This document shows positions 12,185 through 22,613 of a stretch of 64,000 bases of DNA, piece by piece. The stretch is from contig MCFL01000040.1 in the NCBI GenBank assembly GCA_002102555.1, forward strand, positions 161,018 to 225,017, given 5' to 3'. The DNA is from Catenaria anguillulae PL171 (Eukaryota > Blastocladiomycota > Blastocladiomycetes > Blastocladiales > Catenariaceae). Position 1 is the stretch's first letter; every line of letters starts with the position of its first letter. Both the position numbers and the translations under genes were made by a program. Below the pieces are notes generated by a model. It saw nothing but the letters and a program-made list of their open reading frames with translations, was not told the DNA's origin and did not search any database.

Positions 12185-13129
12185 TTACACGCGCAAGTTC
12201 AAGAGCATTCCCGGCCCGCCCGCAGCGGCAGCCCCACCCTGTGCAGCGCCACCATGTGCGCCGCTGCTCGGCAAGTACGTGACGTTGGGCGAGTTGGCCA
12301 AGATCTGGGCAATGTCCCTGGCGGCCTCGATGCGGCGGAACTCGACAAGTCCTGGGCCGGCCTTGCCCAAGGCATTGGAAATGACCTCGGCAGCTTGAGC
12401 GTTGCCTTCGGCGCGGATAATGGCGGCTTGCATTTCTTGCTCGGCTTTTTCAACGACAAACTTGGCGCGCTCGGCTTCTTGCTGGGCAATTTGCTTTTGC
12501 TCGACGGCAGAGGTGAAGTCTTTGCCGAAAGCGAGATGGGTCTATGGGCAAATGTGCGGGTAGGTGGTGAACATGAGGTCGAGCAAGATTGAGTGTGCGT
12601 GCGACATATGTAAACATACGATGGAAACGTCCTCAAGCGAAATGTTGAAATCCTTTGCCCTCAAGTGCAACTCCTCGCGAATGCGTTCCGACACCAATTC
12701 ACGCTGGGTAATGAGCTCGCTGGCATCAAAACGAGCCACAATGGCCTTGAGGACTTCATTGCCAATACTGGGCAGCACGCGCTCATCGTAGTCGGGGCCG
12801 AGCGTCTGATGCAACTGGGGCAACTTTGCCACGTCGGGCTTGTGCAGGACGCGGAGCGTCAAGCTGACCATTTGCATGTCGCGGGACCCCGTGGTCGTGG
12901 AGATGTTGCGTGGGCGAGTGCGCACGTCGTAGATGATTGCGCGCTGCAGCCACGGAATCACAAAGTGAGTGCCCTCGCCAATGACTTCTTGGCGCACACC
13001 CTTGAGGCGATCGAAAATCACGGCACGCTGGCCGCCGGAGACATCAAACATGGAGGCCTGTGCCAGGGAGGCGGCGGCACCCAAGGTGACGGCGAGCGTA
13101 GTGAACCGGTCGATGATGCGGGAGGCCAT
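12185..13129 (-). CDS. PHB1: Prohibitin-1, mitochondrial inner-membrane scaffold
   Basis: PHB1 forms ring complexes with PHB2 in the inner mitochondrial membrane and stabilises membrane proteins and cristae. Two exons: 13129-12620 and 12541-12185, separated by a 78-nt intron (GTATGT..CATAG); 288 residues, close to the usual ~275. Visible: an N-terminal hydrophobic anchor ([12 protein letters not shown]), the SPFH/Band-7 core ([66 protein letters not shown]), and the C-terminal coiled coil ([20 protein letters not shown]) followed by [17 protein letters not shown]. The C-terminus is Gly/Ala-rich and slightly extended. It is intact. A damaged mirror copy lies at 61680-62604. Confidence 0.95.
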
Positions 13130-14331
13130 GTTGGACTTTGCTTGCGATAGACGACGATGTGTTTGGGGATCACAGCGAGTCAGGATCGGTGAATGTCGGA
13201 GGTGGAGACAACAAGAGAGTGGGTGGGTGGGTCAAGGCAGACAGACGGCGCAAGTGCAAGTGTCGGCGGCGGATCGGTCTGAAGATGACACTATGATTTG
13301 CGGAATGCGGGCAGTGCGTAGTATCGTTGCTGGTCAATACGTGGCATTCATGGCGACCGTGATTGGGATTACGGATCAGAAGGAGTTGGAATATTGAATG
13401 ATGTAACCATCGTTAGTCAGAGTATGGAAGGGTCTGGGAAGGGCTATGGAATGCAGTCACGAGCGCCGTTTTGATGGGACGCCGATCGAATCGCCCACTG
13501 GTCCCACTGGTGTGTCCAAGGCAAGTCCCAGGCAAGCCCAAGCATCTGACAGAGTCCCATGACCCATGACCCAAACCAGCATGCAGCACAAGTAGACAAG
13601 GAATCGAGTCGCGCGGTTGGCAGAGTTCAATTTTAACGGCAGAGAGGCAGGTGCGACTTGAAGTAACTTGTCCGCCAGTATACACATATCGAGCTGTGAT
13701 TGATCTTGCGCAACTGCTATATACATGAACAGACGACGTGGGTCGGCCTGTCGACGTGACCAAAAGCGCAACAGCAGCGAAATCAACGAGTATGGGAATC
13801 CAACTGAAATGGACGGCCGCGGGAACAGGAAAGAGTCTGACCATTGCCATGAGCAATACATCACGAACGAGCTCGGTAATCGAACCTATAACCAGAACAT
13901 TGAAACAGCGGTGATTCTCTTGCACGATTTCGGCTCGGAGACTCGAGAATGTTCGACAAAGCCGTGGTAGCAATGAACCCCCAGCAACGTTGGTTTGATC
14001 ACAATTTGGGATGCGGCGTTTGGGGTGTTGGCAATGTATCTGCCTTGGCTCTGGTGTGATGCAGCGACCGAAACTATGTCTGTAAATGAAGGACGAGGGA
14101 AACGAGGGCAAAAGAATGAGTGACTCGTCTTGAAGACAAGACGTGTTGCAAAAGAACCCTCACTTACTTCATTGCAGCACGAAAGTGTTGAAATGCAACA
14201 TGATAGATCAGAACTTGAAGAGCGTGAGCTCGCTCGGACGTTACCAAAAAGAATATAAGTCAAGGAAAGCATGAACGGGGAAAGGTGCCGCAACAACAAC
14301 GACGAGAGAATCGGGTTCAACATGAGCAGAA
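13130..14331. other. Intergenic region with a ~393-bp arm-1-specific segment
   Basis: No gene recognised. Upstream of prohibitin (-) and downstream of family E (-). Flanks match arm 2 (60862-61679), but roughly 13497-13889 is absent there: the common sequence ATCGAATCGCCCA jumps directly to CCAGAACATTG. The extra segment shows no terminal repeats or coding potential that I can see. It could be an insertion in arm 1 or a deletion in arm 2. Confidence 0.6.
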
Positions 14332-17300
14332 TCACTGCACCCAGCCATCCACAACCTCGGGAATCGAGCACAGCGTCAACACATTCCCCTCACCAGCGCC
14401 CTCACATTTTGCCCTGATGCCAAACTTTGCCCGATTGCCCTCCTCCAAGTACACCGTCAACCCGCCATCCCGCTCGTCGTACTCGTGAATCCAGAAATCC
14501 GTGAAACTCGTCTCCTCGTTGGGCCACGTCCACTTGTTTGTCGCACTCACCTGCGCGTTCTCGGTCAACCAATCTGCGCCCCACATCTCGGGATCTTTGG
14601 TAATCGGCCCATCAAAGTCCACAGGGTGATCCACATCGGTCACGACCCGCTCATACACCCTGACATGCAGCCCAAAGGTGACCACAATGGTCGCCTCCCT
14701 GCCCACGTCCCGCCCGCGCACATGCACAAAGAACCGGCGAAACATGAGCGTCCTCGGCATCTGCTCCACGAGATGCCACCAGTCGTGCACAGCCAGCATG
14801 CGTGTAAGCATGCCTGACGAAAACAGCGGCGGTAAGTTTTCCAGATCGCTCAACGTCACGGGCGGCGCGCGTGACACTCGTGCAGACAGGTATGCGCGGC
14901 CACTGGGCCAGCCCTGGCCCATGAGCTCGAGCGGGTTGAACATAGGCACGCGCGTCAGCGGCACGCCTGCGGGGATGCCGACCTTGACGGCCACTGCGTC
15001 GATACACGCCTTGATCAGGTCCGCACCGAAAAAGCCCGGATCGCCCTTGGCCAAATGCTGCACACACCATGCGTGATGCTTGTGGAGCTGCGCGGCCAAC
15101 GCACGTGAAATGAGCATGCCGCCACCGGCACCCGCCATATTGCCGTGCGTCCGCTGCCGGTCCTTGCTCTCCGACACCTCGCCCATGTACACATAGGTCT
15201 GCATCGGGTCCACATCCAACGACGTGACGAGCGCCTGAACTTGTCTCGGGAACCAAACGGTCCCCTCTGCGCCCAGGGCAAACCACTGGACGTCCTCGGG
15301 GCTCGTATCGTACATGTGCACGAGCATGTGGAACGCCATGAGTTTCCAATCGCCACCCAGGATCACAGGATAATGCGTACTGCCCGTTGCATTCATGTAG
15401 GCGTGCATGAGGTACGACTGTACGCCGTACAAACCACGCGGGTCGTCGGCGTGTGACCAGTAGATGCGCAGGTGCACGTCCGAGTGTGCGTTCGGATCGG
15501 CAAACGTCTGGTACATGGCAATGTATCGGTGAAGCGCAGTCGGCGAGCCCGTGTTGCCGAATCGGACGTGGTGCCTAAGCGAAAAGTTGGCGTGGCGGGC
15601 AATCGGTTGGCGGTCCCATTTGCGGCGCGGCCATGTGGATAGCGGAGGCAACGTTGCAACGATGTTAGTATGGTCGGTGGCGGGGGCCGTGACCGAGTCC
15701 GAGTCGACGGCAAAGACTTTGGCGGCTTTTTGCCCGATATGTGACGGGCCGGGGAGTGATGGGTCAATGCGCAGTGTGAGGTCGTAGTGGAGCGGCATGG
15801 AGCGGTCCCAAGAGGACCATTGGCGACGTGAGGCGCTGGGACTCCTAGTTTGCACAGATGGCGTGACGCCAGTCGGAGTTGGCGGTGATGCCGGTGAGTT
15901 GGACGAGGGCATGGCGATGATGAGAGCAAGCGACAGCGTCAAGGCCGCAAGGACGAGCACCGACTTGCTGGATCCGGCGGTTCTTTCCGTGTGCGAATGC
16001 TTGCCCGCCACCTTGCTTGTCGTCGCTGAATGAATCAACGCAGGCTCCAACCCGCTCCTTGCCTTGACCAGGGCATGCACCACGACCGCAAACGTTCCAC
16101 AGTAGACAGCCTTGAGCATAAACGGCGACACGTCTGTGATTCCAAACACAATACCGGCTGCGAGAAAGGTTCCGGCGTCGCGAAGCAGCTCAACTGCGGC
16201 TGGAGGAATCACGGAGGGAGAGGCGAGCAGTGACGTGTGGACTGTTGGATCGAGCGAGACGGTGGCCGAGTGGTCGAGTGGATGGTGCCGCAAAAATGTA
16301 GCGCCGTGGATGGCGTACTGCGTCAAGAAGTGGGCGACTGTAGCAAAGACGACAAAGCCCAGCACTTGCAAGGCTGGGAAGTTGCCAGTGAATCCATTGT
16401 TTGCCGGTGATGGTGACGCGGAGGATGACAGCGAGAGGACAAGCAATAGAGCGAACGCGGCCTGTACATTACATGGGCAAGGAATGCTGAGTAGGTATCC
16501 AAGCATACATGGGATGCAGTAGCTCAGCACAGGTCAATACGTACCAAGGATTGAACCGCCTTGACAAACATCTCTTGCCCGCCCATCATGATCGTTGAAC
16601 TTGGGCGATCGCATGCCAAAATCGACGTGGCGAGCAAGTCGCGCGAGGTCCGTCTTGCGAGTCCCACGCCTGCCAATGACATGGCCGTGTAGACGGAAAT
16701 CTTGGCAACATCCACGGCCCCAGCGGCAAATGAGAGAGACGAGATCCAAGCAACACACGCAATACCTAGTGTAGCGATCAAGGGCAGTGACAGTGACAGC
16801 CCAGGGATGACCAGTGGCGTGATGGTTCAGAGCAGTCGGACAGCCAAGACTGGGGCGAGCGCGACTTGAGCAAACTGCAAAGTGCTCGAGACATTTTGAA
16901 AGACTAGATTTGATAGCGCAAGTGCGACAGCGGTGGAATAGAATGCGTAAAACGGTGACATCAAGAGCATTGAAAGCGCCGTGAAGGCGTCTGACAAGCC
17001 AGAATCAATCATTGTCGACAGTGCGAGTTTTGCGAGTCGTCGAAGCGTACTCGGTGCGAGCATGTCGTCACCGGTCCCTGATGCTGATGAGGACGGCTCG
17101 TCGTCGTGAATGCGCTTGGCCGAGTAGTCTGGCCGCAACCATGCCATCAAGCCAGATACTAACAATGACCCGATCCCCACGGCCAGCTGATCCAACGCTG
17201 CCAAGTGCAACAGTCCTATCCGCGTGTACTGAACGTTTCCCGCGCCTTTTCCGTTGAATGCTGCTGCTGCTGCTGCCTGCTCAATTCCATAATTCGCGTC

Positions 17301-17630
17301 ATACGCAATCACATTCTCGAGATACGACGGGTCCTTGGTCGGTAGCGATGGTGGTTGTGCTATCGCGCCATTGGATGCGAGCGTCTTGAGTGGCGGAACC
17401 AGGTGTGCTGGCGGAGGTACATGTGAATGGAGCAAAGTGACAGCCAGCGACAGGGCGGCAACTGTGGCGAGTGATGCGCCGAGAATGGCGTAGGATTGAC
17501 GCGACTGGCAAGGCGGTTCAGAAACGAGTTGCCTCAACCAGATTGAGTGAGAGAGCCGTCCAGGCACTGGCGGTGCTGGTGAAAGGGGCGCTGAATGAGT
17601 TGAGCTGACTCCCAGAGTGGGCGGGTACAT
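14332..17630 (-). CDS. Family E polytopic GT31/DUF604-like protein, interrupted by one stop codon
   Basis: Predicted secretory-pathway membrane protein: a multi-helix N-terminal half and a C-terminal lumenal domain resembling DUF604/fringe-like GT31 glycosyltransferases. Exon 1 is 17630-16545 (start MYPPTLGV), intron GTACGT..TACAG, exon 2 is 16461-14332; about 1,071 codons. GT31-like signatures: QWFALGAEGTVWFP (position of the DDD motif), YVYMGEVSE, GAGGGMLISRALA, FFGADLIKACID. The acidic metal motif reads GAEGT, so metal-dependent catalysis is doubtful. In this arm codon 268 is TGA (16827-16829) where arm 2 has TGC. Otherwise the frame is open and the authentic C-terminus (VLTLCSIPEVVDGWVQ) is kept. 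The stop may be a real null allele or a base error. Paralogues: H (22614-25954) and I (26165-29690). Confidence 0.75.
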
Positions 17631-18339
17631 TGTCTTGGTTTCGGTCTCGGCAATCGAGGAATCACGGGTCAAGGGAACGTGCGTTCAAGTTTCATTGAAT
17701 TGCATTGGGCGATTGCATTGACTGCCAGTGCTCAGGCTGGGTCCTCAGAGGCCGTGTGATTGCTCGTCAAACCTGAGCTGAGGCTCAATCATGGGTTACT
17801 AGGCAAGAAGCTGCAGGCTGCAAGCATGGGATGCTTCCGATGGATGACGCGAACTAACCAAGTTCCACAGCAGAGCAGGAGCAGGGTGGGGTGCTGTCGT
17901 GGGAACTGGCAGTGATCGTGTCACGGTGCACGTGGTCAACCGAAATGAATGGCTCGATCGCAAGTCATTATCTTGTTGGAAGCATATGCATACAGCCTTA
18001 TCCATGGCAAATAAATATTTCTGGACCAATTGATCCTTTGTTATTTATTGTTTCTCAGATTCAGATTCAGATTCACTCTCAAAAGAGCTTCGAAAAATCT
18101 CGAGGATTTGAGCTGACTCGGAAGATGGCAGTCAATATGGACTTTGTCACGACCCAATGGGTCGAAACATGCCCGTCATGTGTGAGAAACGGGCCGTCGA
18201 TTTGTATAGTCTGTGTTGGCGAAACGGGATCTCAATGGATCGGTCTTGCGATGGTCCAGGCAGCAAGCACATGTATACTAACATCGCGTTTTGTGGGGAA
18301 CAATCAAAACCTCGGCGCCCCCCATTTTTTGTGCGCTCT

Positions 18340-18397
18340 GCCGGACTATTCGTATCTTTACTGACATAGTAAACTACATGATTTACTTTGTTGTCAG
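18340..18397 (+). repeat. 57-58-bp direct repeat, first copy
   Basis: Begins CCGGACTATTCGTATC and ends TTTGTTGTCAG. Identical to 18705-18762, with a ~307-bp T/C-rich stretch between them. Confidence 0.9.
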
Positions 18398-18704
18398 GTT
18401 CGTATTACCCTTTCCATTCCCGTTTTGGCCGTGTGTATCGTTTCTCTTATACCCCGTTCCGACTCAGTCCCTCCTGTCACATTCTGTCCCGATTCACTGG
18501 CGCGTTTCATTCCCATTCCAGTGTTTATCGTTCCAACGTTTCTTAATGGTCTGTCAGTTTATCTCATCTTCAGTGGAGTCTCCTTTTTTCGGCTTGTCCC
18601 AACCTCTCTACACGTTTTCTCATCGTTTGTTACTTTCCAACCTTGTTATCTTTGGACAAGTTCTGTCGCTTCACGTTCTTTTATTGTTGGATCTGTAATA
18701 AACG

Positions 18705-18762
18705 GCCGGACTATTCGTATCTTTACTGACATAGTAAACTACATGATTTACTTTGTTGTCAG
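18705..18762 (+). repeat. 57-58-bp direct repeat, second copy
   Basis: Identical to 18340-18397; lies inside the arm-1-only insertion. Confidence 0.9.
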
Positions 18763-19140
18763 TACGAGATCTCAGTCCCTAACCAGCACAACTCCGATAC
18801 CAAGATCGCGACAACTTACATTTATAGTAAGTCCACTCAGAATTCAGCCTGGAACAACGTTGGCACTCTCATTCATTCGTGAGTGCGGCATGCATGGGAA
18901 ACCTCCCCGTTGTCCCGCCCGCACTGCCCGCACGAGTACTGCCACCGCGACGTCTGCAAGTCCACGATTTGGATCGACTCGAGTTGTATTAATATTTACT
19001 TGGCAAAGTTCACGTGAGAGTGCGGACGTTGTTGATGGCATGATCTCGCAAGTCCCCAACAAAAATAAAATGAACAAGTTCTCTTCCGACACTCCATAAA
19101 GCGTATTTACATGCATACCCTCTATAAGCACGCTCAAGCT

Positions 19141-19150
19141 GTTATATAAA
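19141..19150 (+). promoter_or_regulatory. TATA-like element before the AUH gene
   Basis: TATATAAATA begins about 23 bp upstream of the ATG at 19166. The position is very close to the start codon, so it may be leader sequence rather than a working TATA box. It is altered in arm 2. Confidence 0.3.
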
Positions 19151-19165
19151 TACTTCATATTGACC

Positions 19166-20164
19166 ATGATCGCACGCCCAATGTCCATGCTTGCCCGCCG
19201 CGCCGTGGGTCGGTGCATGTCGCGCGCCACCACCGCCACTGCCGCCGCCAGTGCCAGTGCCACGTACACTGCAGCTGTCGGCGCCCGCCGTGTCTTTGTT
19301 GCTCGCTCGCACTCGACCGCCACGCCGGCGACGCCTGCATCCGATGCCGCTCAAGACTCCTACCTGACCTTGCCATCGGCTTCCGGTACCCCAGCCGACT
19401 CGGCCGACTCGGCAGGTATCGCCGTGCTGACACTCAACCGCGCCGCTGCGAAAAACGCTCTTTCGCGATCGCTCCTGTCGCAGCTGCGCACCTCGATCGA
19501 TACGTTGCGCACGCTTCCGCCCGGCGCTGCTCGCGTGGTCATTGTGCGCTCCACGGTCGACAAGGTGTTTTGCGCGGGCGCCGATCTCAAGGAACGCAAG
19601 TCCATGACCCCTGCCGAAGTGTCTGCGTTTGTGACGCAGCTCAGGGAGACATTCTCGATGCTGGCCAACCTGCCCATGCCCACCATTGCCGCGATTGATG
19701 GCGCGGCGCTCGGCGGCGGGCTGGAGCTGGCCATGTGCTGCGACTTGCGCACGGCCGGGCCAGGCGCAAAGGTCGGCTTGCCCGAAACCAAGCTGGCCAT
19801 TATTCCTGGCGCGGGTGGGTCGCAGCGGCTTCCGCGACTCGTTGGCGTCCCGATTGCAAAGGAACTCATGTTTACCGGCCGCGTGCTCAACGCTCAGGAA
19901 GCTCAAGCGATTGGACTGGTCAACCGTGTGGGCACCGAGTCGGCATTTGACGCAGCCATGGCGTTGGCAAGGGAGATCACGCCGCAGGGACCCGTGGCGC
20001 TTCGCATGGCAAAGTGGGCCATTGACAAGGGCACCGAGGTGGATTTGGCGAGCGGGCTCAAGGTGGAGGAGATGTGCTATGCGCAGGTGATTCCGACAAA
20101 GGATCGGTTGGAGGGTCTCAAGGCGTTTGCAGAGAAGCGCAAGCCAGAGTACAAGGGCGAGTAA
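19166..20164 (+). CDS. AUH: Enoyl-CoA hydratase family, AUH-type 3-methylglutaconyl-CoA hydratase (arm 1)
   Basis: Likely hydrates 3-methylglutaconyl-CoA to HMG-CoA in mitochondrial leucine breakdown. Single exon, 332 residues from the ATG at 19166 (an upstream in-frame TTG at 19160 is not needed). The first ~55 residues are Arg/Ala/Ser-rich without acids (MIARPMSMLARRAVGR), a typical mitochondrial presequence. Crotonase hallmarks: FCAGADLKER, first oxyanion-hole region; AIDGAALGGGLELAMCCDLR; KVGLPETKLAIIPGAGGSQR with the catalytic Glu region; and the C-terminus YAQVIPTKDRLEGLKAF ending in KPEYKGE, strongly AUH-like. Intact in both arms, the mirror copy (55746-56741) differing by few residues. 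Confidence 0.9.
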   Translation: MIARPMSMLARRAVGRCMSRATTATAAASASATYTAAVGARRVFVARSHSTATPATPASDAAQDSYLTLPSASGTPADSADSAGIAVLTLNRAAAKNALSRSLLSQLRTSIDTLRTLPPGAARVVIVRSTVDKVFCAGADLKERKSMTPAEVSAFVTQLRETFSMLANLPMPTIAAIDGAALGGGLELAMCCDLRTAGPGAKVGLPETKLAIIPGAGGSQRLPRLVGVPIAKELMFTGRVLNAQEAQAIGLVNRVGTESAFDAAMALAREITPQGPVALRMAKWAIDKGTEVDLASGLKVEEMCYAQVIPTKDRLEGLKAFAEKRKPEYKGE

Positions 20165-20413
20165 AGTGTGCGACTGCGCAGTGGTGTGCCTGAGTACTCC
20201 CCAGTGTGAGTGTATGTTCTTGACCCGTGGATTCCGTATGATATGGGATAAGTCCAAATGGAATCCAGCCGCGTTGGCGCTTCTCCATACTGACTGGGCT
20301 GCATTGAAAGCGAGTGCGTCAAGGAAAAATGAGGCGAATGAACGAAAAACGAGTCCCGTGCATACTCCTATGCATGAGGACGAAGAAGTTTTTTATGTAG
20401 ACAAAAAGGACAC

Positions 20414-22545
20414 ATGATTGAAATGCACTTCAAGCACTTGTGTGCTCCAATTGACATTCCCAATGGACTCCTCCTCGACCCATCAGCCGCCAAGGACCAA
20501 CACGCCCACCCCCGCCGCCCGACTTTCACAGCCACGGCGATGGTCTCCCGTTCCCGATCCAAGAACAGGTCCTCGTCACCGCCATCCGCCTCGCCGCCCT
20601 CGGCCACCACGGCCAATCCGAATGTGCCGTCGCCATCTTCCTGGCACTCTGCGCCTTCTGCCTGCCGAGCAATCTCTGCAGACCTGATCAAAGCCGCGCT
20701 ATGTGAAGTGCTGTGGATCGTCATGGACCTCGCCTGCAAACTCGGCGATATTCCGCTGCTCGAATTCATGCTTGCCTGGTCACGCTCGTCGACTCGCAGA
20801 TAGATATCGCCGGCCCGTTCAGTACACGGGCGACTGGCGCGAGCGCGGCGTGCTGGCGCATGCGGCCCGCAACGGCCACGTGCAAGTGCTTGAATGGTGG
20901 TTTAATCAAGCTGACGCACCAGAATTCATCCTCGATGAATTGGCCACTGGGCACATGGAGGCAGCAAGTCGCGGCGGCCACCTGCACATTCCCGCGTGGA
21001 TCGAGGCGACACTCGGCTTATCGCTTGGCCATCCGCGCATGCAACTCAAACGGTGCTATCGAGGCGACGACTGTGTGCCCGAATCAGTCAACCAGAGTGT
21101 GCGGCTGGCGGCCGTGAAATGATGGCACAAGCACTTTCCGATCAACGGATCGCGCCATGGACGTGCGAGACATGGTCAATAGCGCCTTGACCCACGGGGA
21201 CTTCCATGTTCTCGACTGGATCGTCGACGACCACCAGGTGGATTTGCACGCACTGATCACGACCGGAGATGGTTCGGCCTCGTTCGAGCACATGGATTTT
21301 GGCGACCCGTGCGGCCCTTCGCTTTCTCTGATTGGACTTGTGGATATGGTGACTGCGCATCTGCAAGCGGCCATGGACTGGGAGGCGAGCAAGCAGTTAC
21401 CCTTGGGCAGCCACTTTGTCTCGATGGTTTCCACGGCATGCAAGCACAACAATCTCGCCGCACTCGAATGGCTCGTACGCGAGTACGCCGACGAGTTCCG
21501 AGAAATCAGTGCCGAGGGAGCGTTTTCCGAGCATGCGTGCGGGAATGGGCATTTGGATGGATGTGGTGCGGTGGATGATTGCCAGCCCGGTGTTTTCGCC
21601 TAAGCTCGATCCGGCCACACTCAGCGAGTGGCTCCAGAATGGTTATCAACGGGATCAAAGATTTGCCACGTTTCCGGGATCCATTTTATGCCGCGACCAA
21701 CGCCGGGAACATGCACGTGCTACACTGGTTGGTCGAGATGGGCGGATACACGCCTGTTGTTGCTGACTTTTCTCGTCATTGTCAGTCGATGATTGACTGA
21801 GCCGGTTCAATGGAGCATGTGCGGATTCCAGACACGACAAGGTCGCAAATCGGTCCGTTCGAGTCCGAGCAGGCCTTAGAGCAGGCGAGCGCCCGATGAG
21901 ATGTCGAGCGATTTGGATTGGTGGACCAGGGTTTTGCCGCCGATGGACACGCCGCTTCGCAGTTTGCGCAATGCCGTCTGGGGGGTCGCTGCGAATGGGC
22001 ACGCATGCGTCCTTATGTGGTGGTTGCTCCGATCAAATGGTATCACACCATGTTCCCACAAGCTCCGCCCGAGGCCACTGTTTGCGCCCAAGCCATTGAT
22101 CGAGCCAGTGCATTCGGTCACATGCACAATCTCGACGGGTGGCTCAACAAGTCGTCGTGGCCATTTGGATACTCGGGCCGAGCTCTGGAGCCAAGGAACA
22201 AGCACGGGTATCTGTCGTACGTGTGGTGGGTGCAACATGGTTTCCGGTTCAACAATGGCGTGCGGCACTCTACTTCGATACTATGCTTGTGTGGTTGCGA
22301 GCAACAGTCGGCATGCGCGTGTCTGTAGACGATGCGTCGCCGTTTGGTGGATGTCTTTGCCGAGGGGGCACGGCAGGGACATGTGACCGAGCTGGTCTTT
22401 CCCGCAATCAAGCAGGGCACTGGTCAGAGACCAGGCCCAGTGGCTTATCGCAAGCTTGAAAGGCATGGATGATTGGGGGCAATGGGTCCACGACCACGTC
22501 ATCATCTGGTTGGAGAAGCAGTTTGAACTGCGGGGTTATGTATAG
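20414..22545 (+). pseudogene. Ankyrin-like repeat protein, disabled (G, arm 1)
   Basis: Repeat protein of the ankyrin-like type common in zoosporic fungi; probable protein-interaction scaffold, exact role unknown. Starts MIEMHFKHLCAP at 20414. Repeat-like pieces appear in changing frames: NGHVQVLEWWFNQADAP, GDFHVLDWIVDDHQVD, HNNLAALEWLVREYADEF, HMHNLDGWLNKSSWPFG. The frame breaks after LLEFMLAW (near 20780), and the same break is in the mirror copy, so it pre-dates the duplication. Further breaks follow, and about 160 bp near 22040 (one repeat-sized piece, present in arm 2) is missing. The last homologous frame ends WLEKQFELRGYV just before 22545. Confidence 0.65.
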
Positions 22546-22613
22546 TGGTGTGAATGCAAGTCAAGGAAATACATAGATTCTGAACGACATTCCATACGAA
22601 AGCGTGAAGCCCA

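Larger units (their letters stand above)
18139..18843. other. Unclassified ~705-bp insertion present only in arm 1
   Basis: In arm 2 the flanking sequences GATGGCAGTC and CAGCCTGGAAC are separated by only about 25 bp (near 57070-57100); here they are separated by about 710 bp. The segment is T/C-rich, unlike its surroundings, contains AATAAA near 18697, and carries two identical ~57-bp direct repeats (18340-18397, 18705-18762). No coding frame with recognisable homology. It could be a remnant of a mobile element, but no terminal structure or target duplication could be fixed. Confidence 0.6.
17631..19165. other. Divergent upstream region of family E and AUH genes, with an arm-1 insertion
   Basis: About 1.5 kb between genes transcribed away from each other. 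Contains a short GATTCA microsatellite near 18058-18080 (one more unit in arm 2) and the ~705-bp arm-1-specific insertion at 18139-18843. No gene supported. Confidence 0.6.

Noticed and set aside
18340-18762. Paired 57-bp repeats as LTRs of a retroelement
   Set aside because: Too short, no terminal TG..CA or target duplication could be fixed, and no element genes lie between them. Left as an unclassified insertion.
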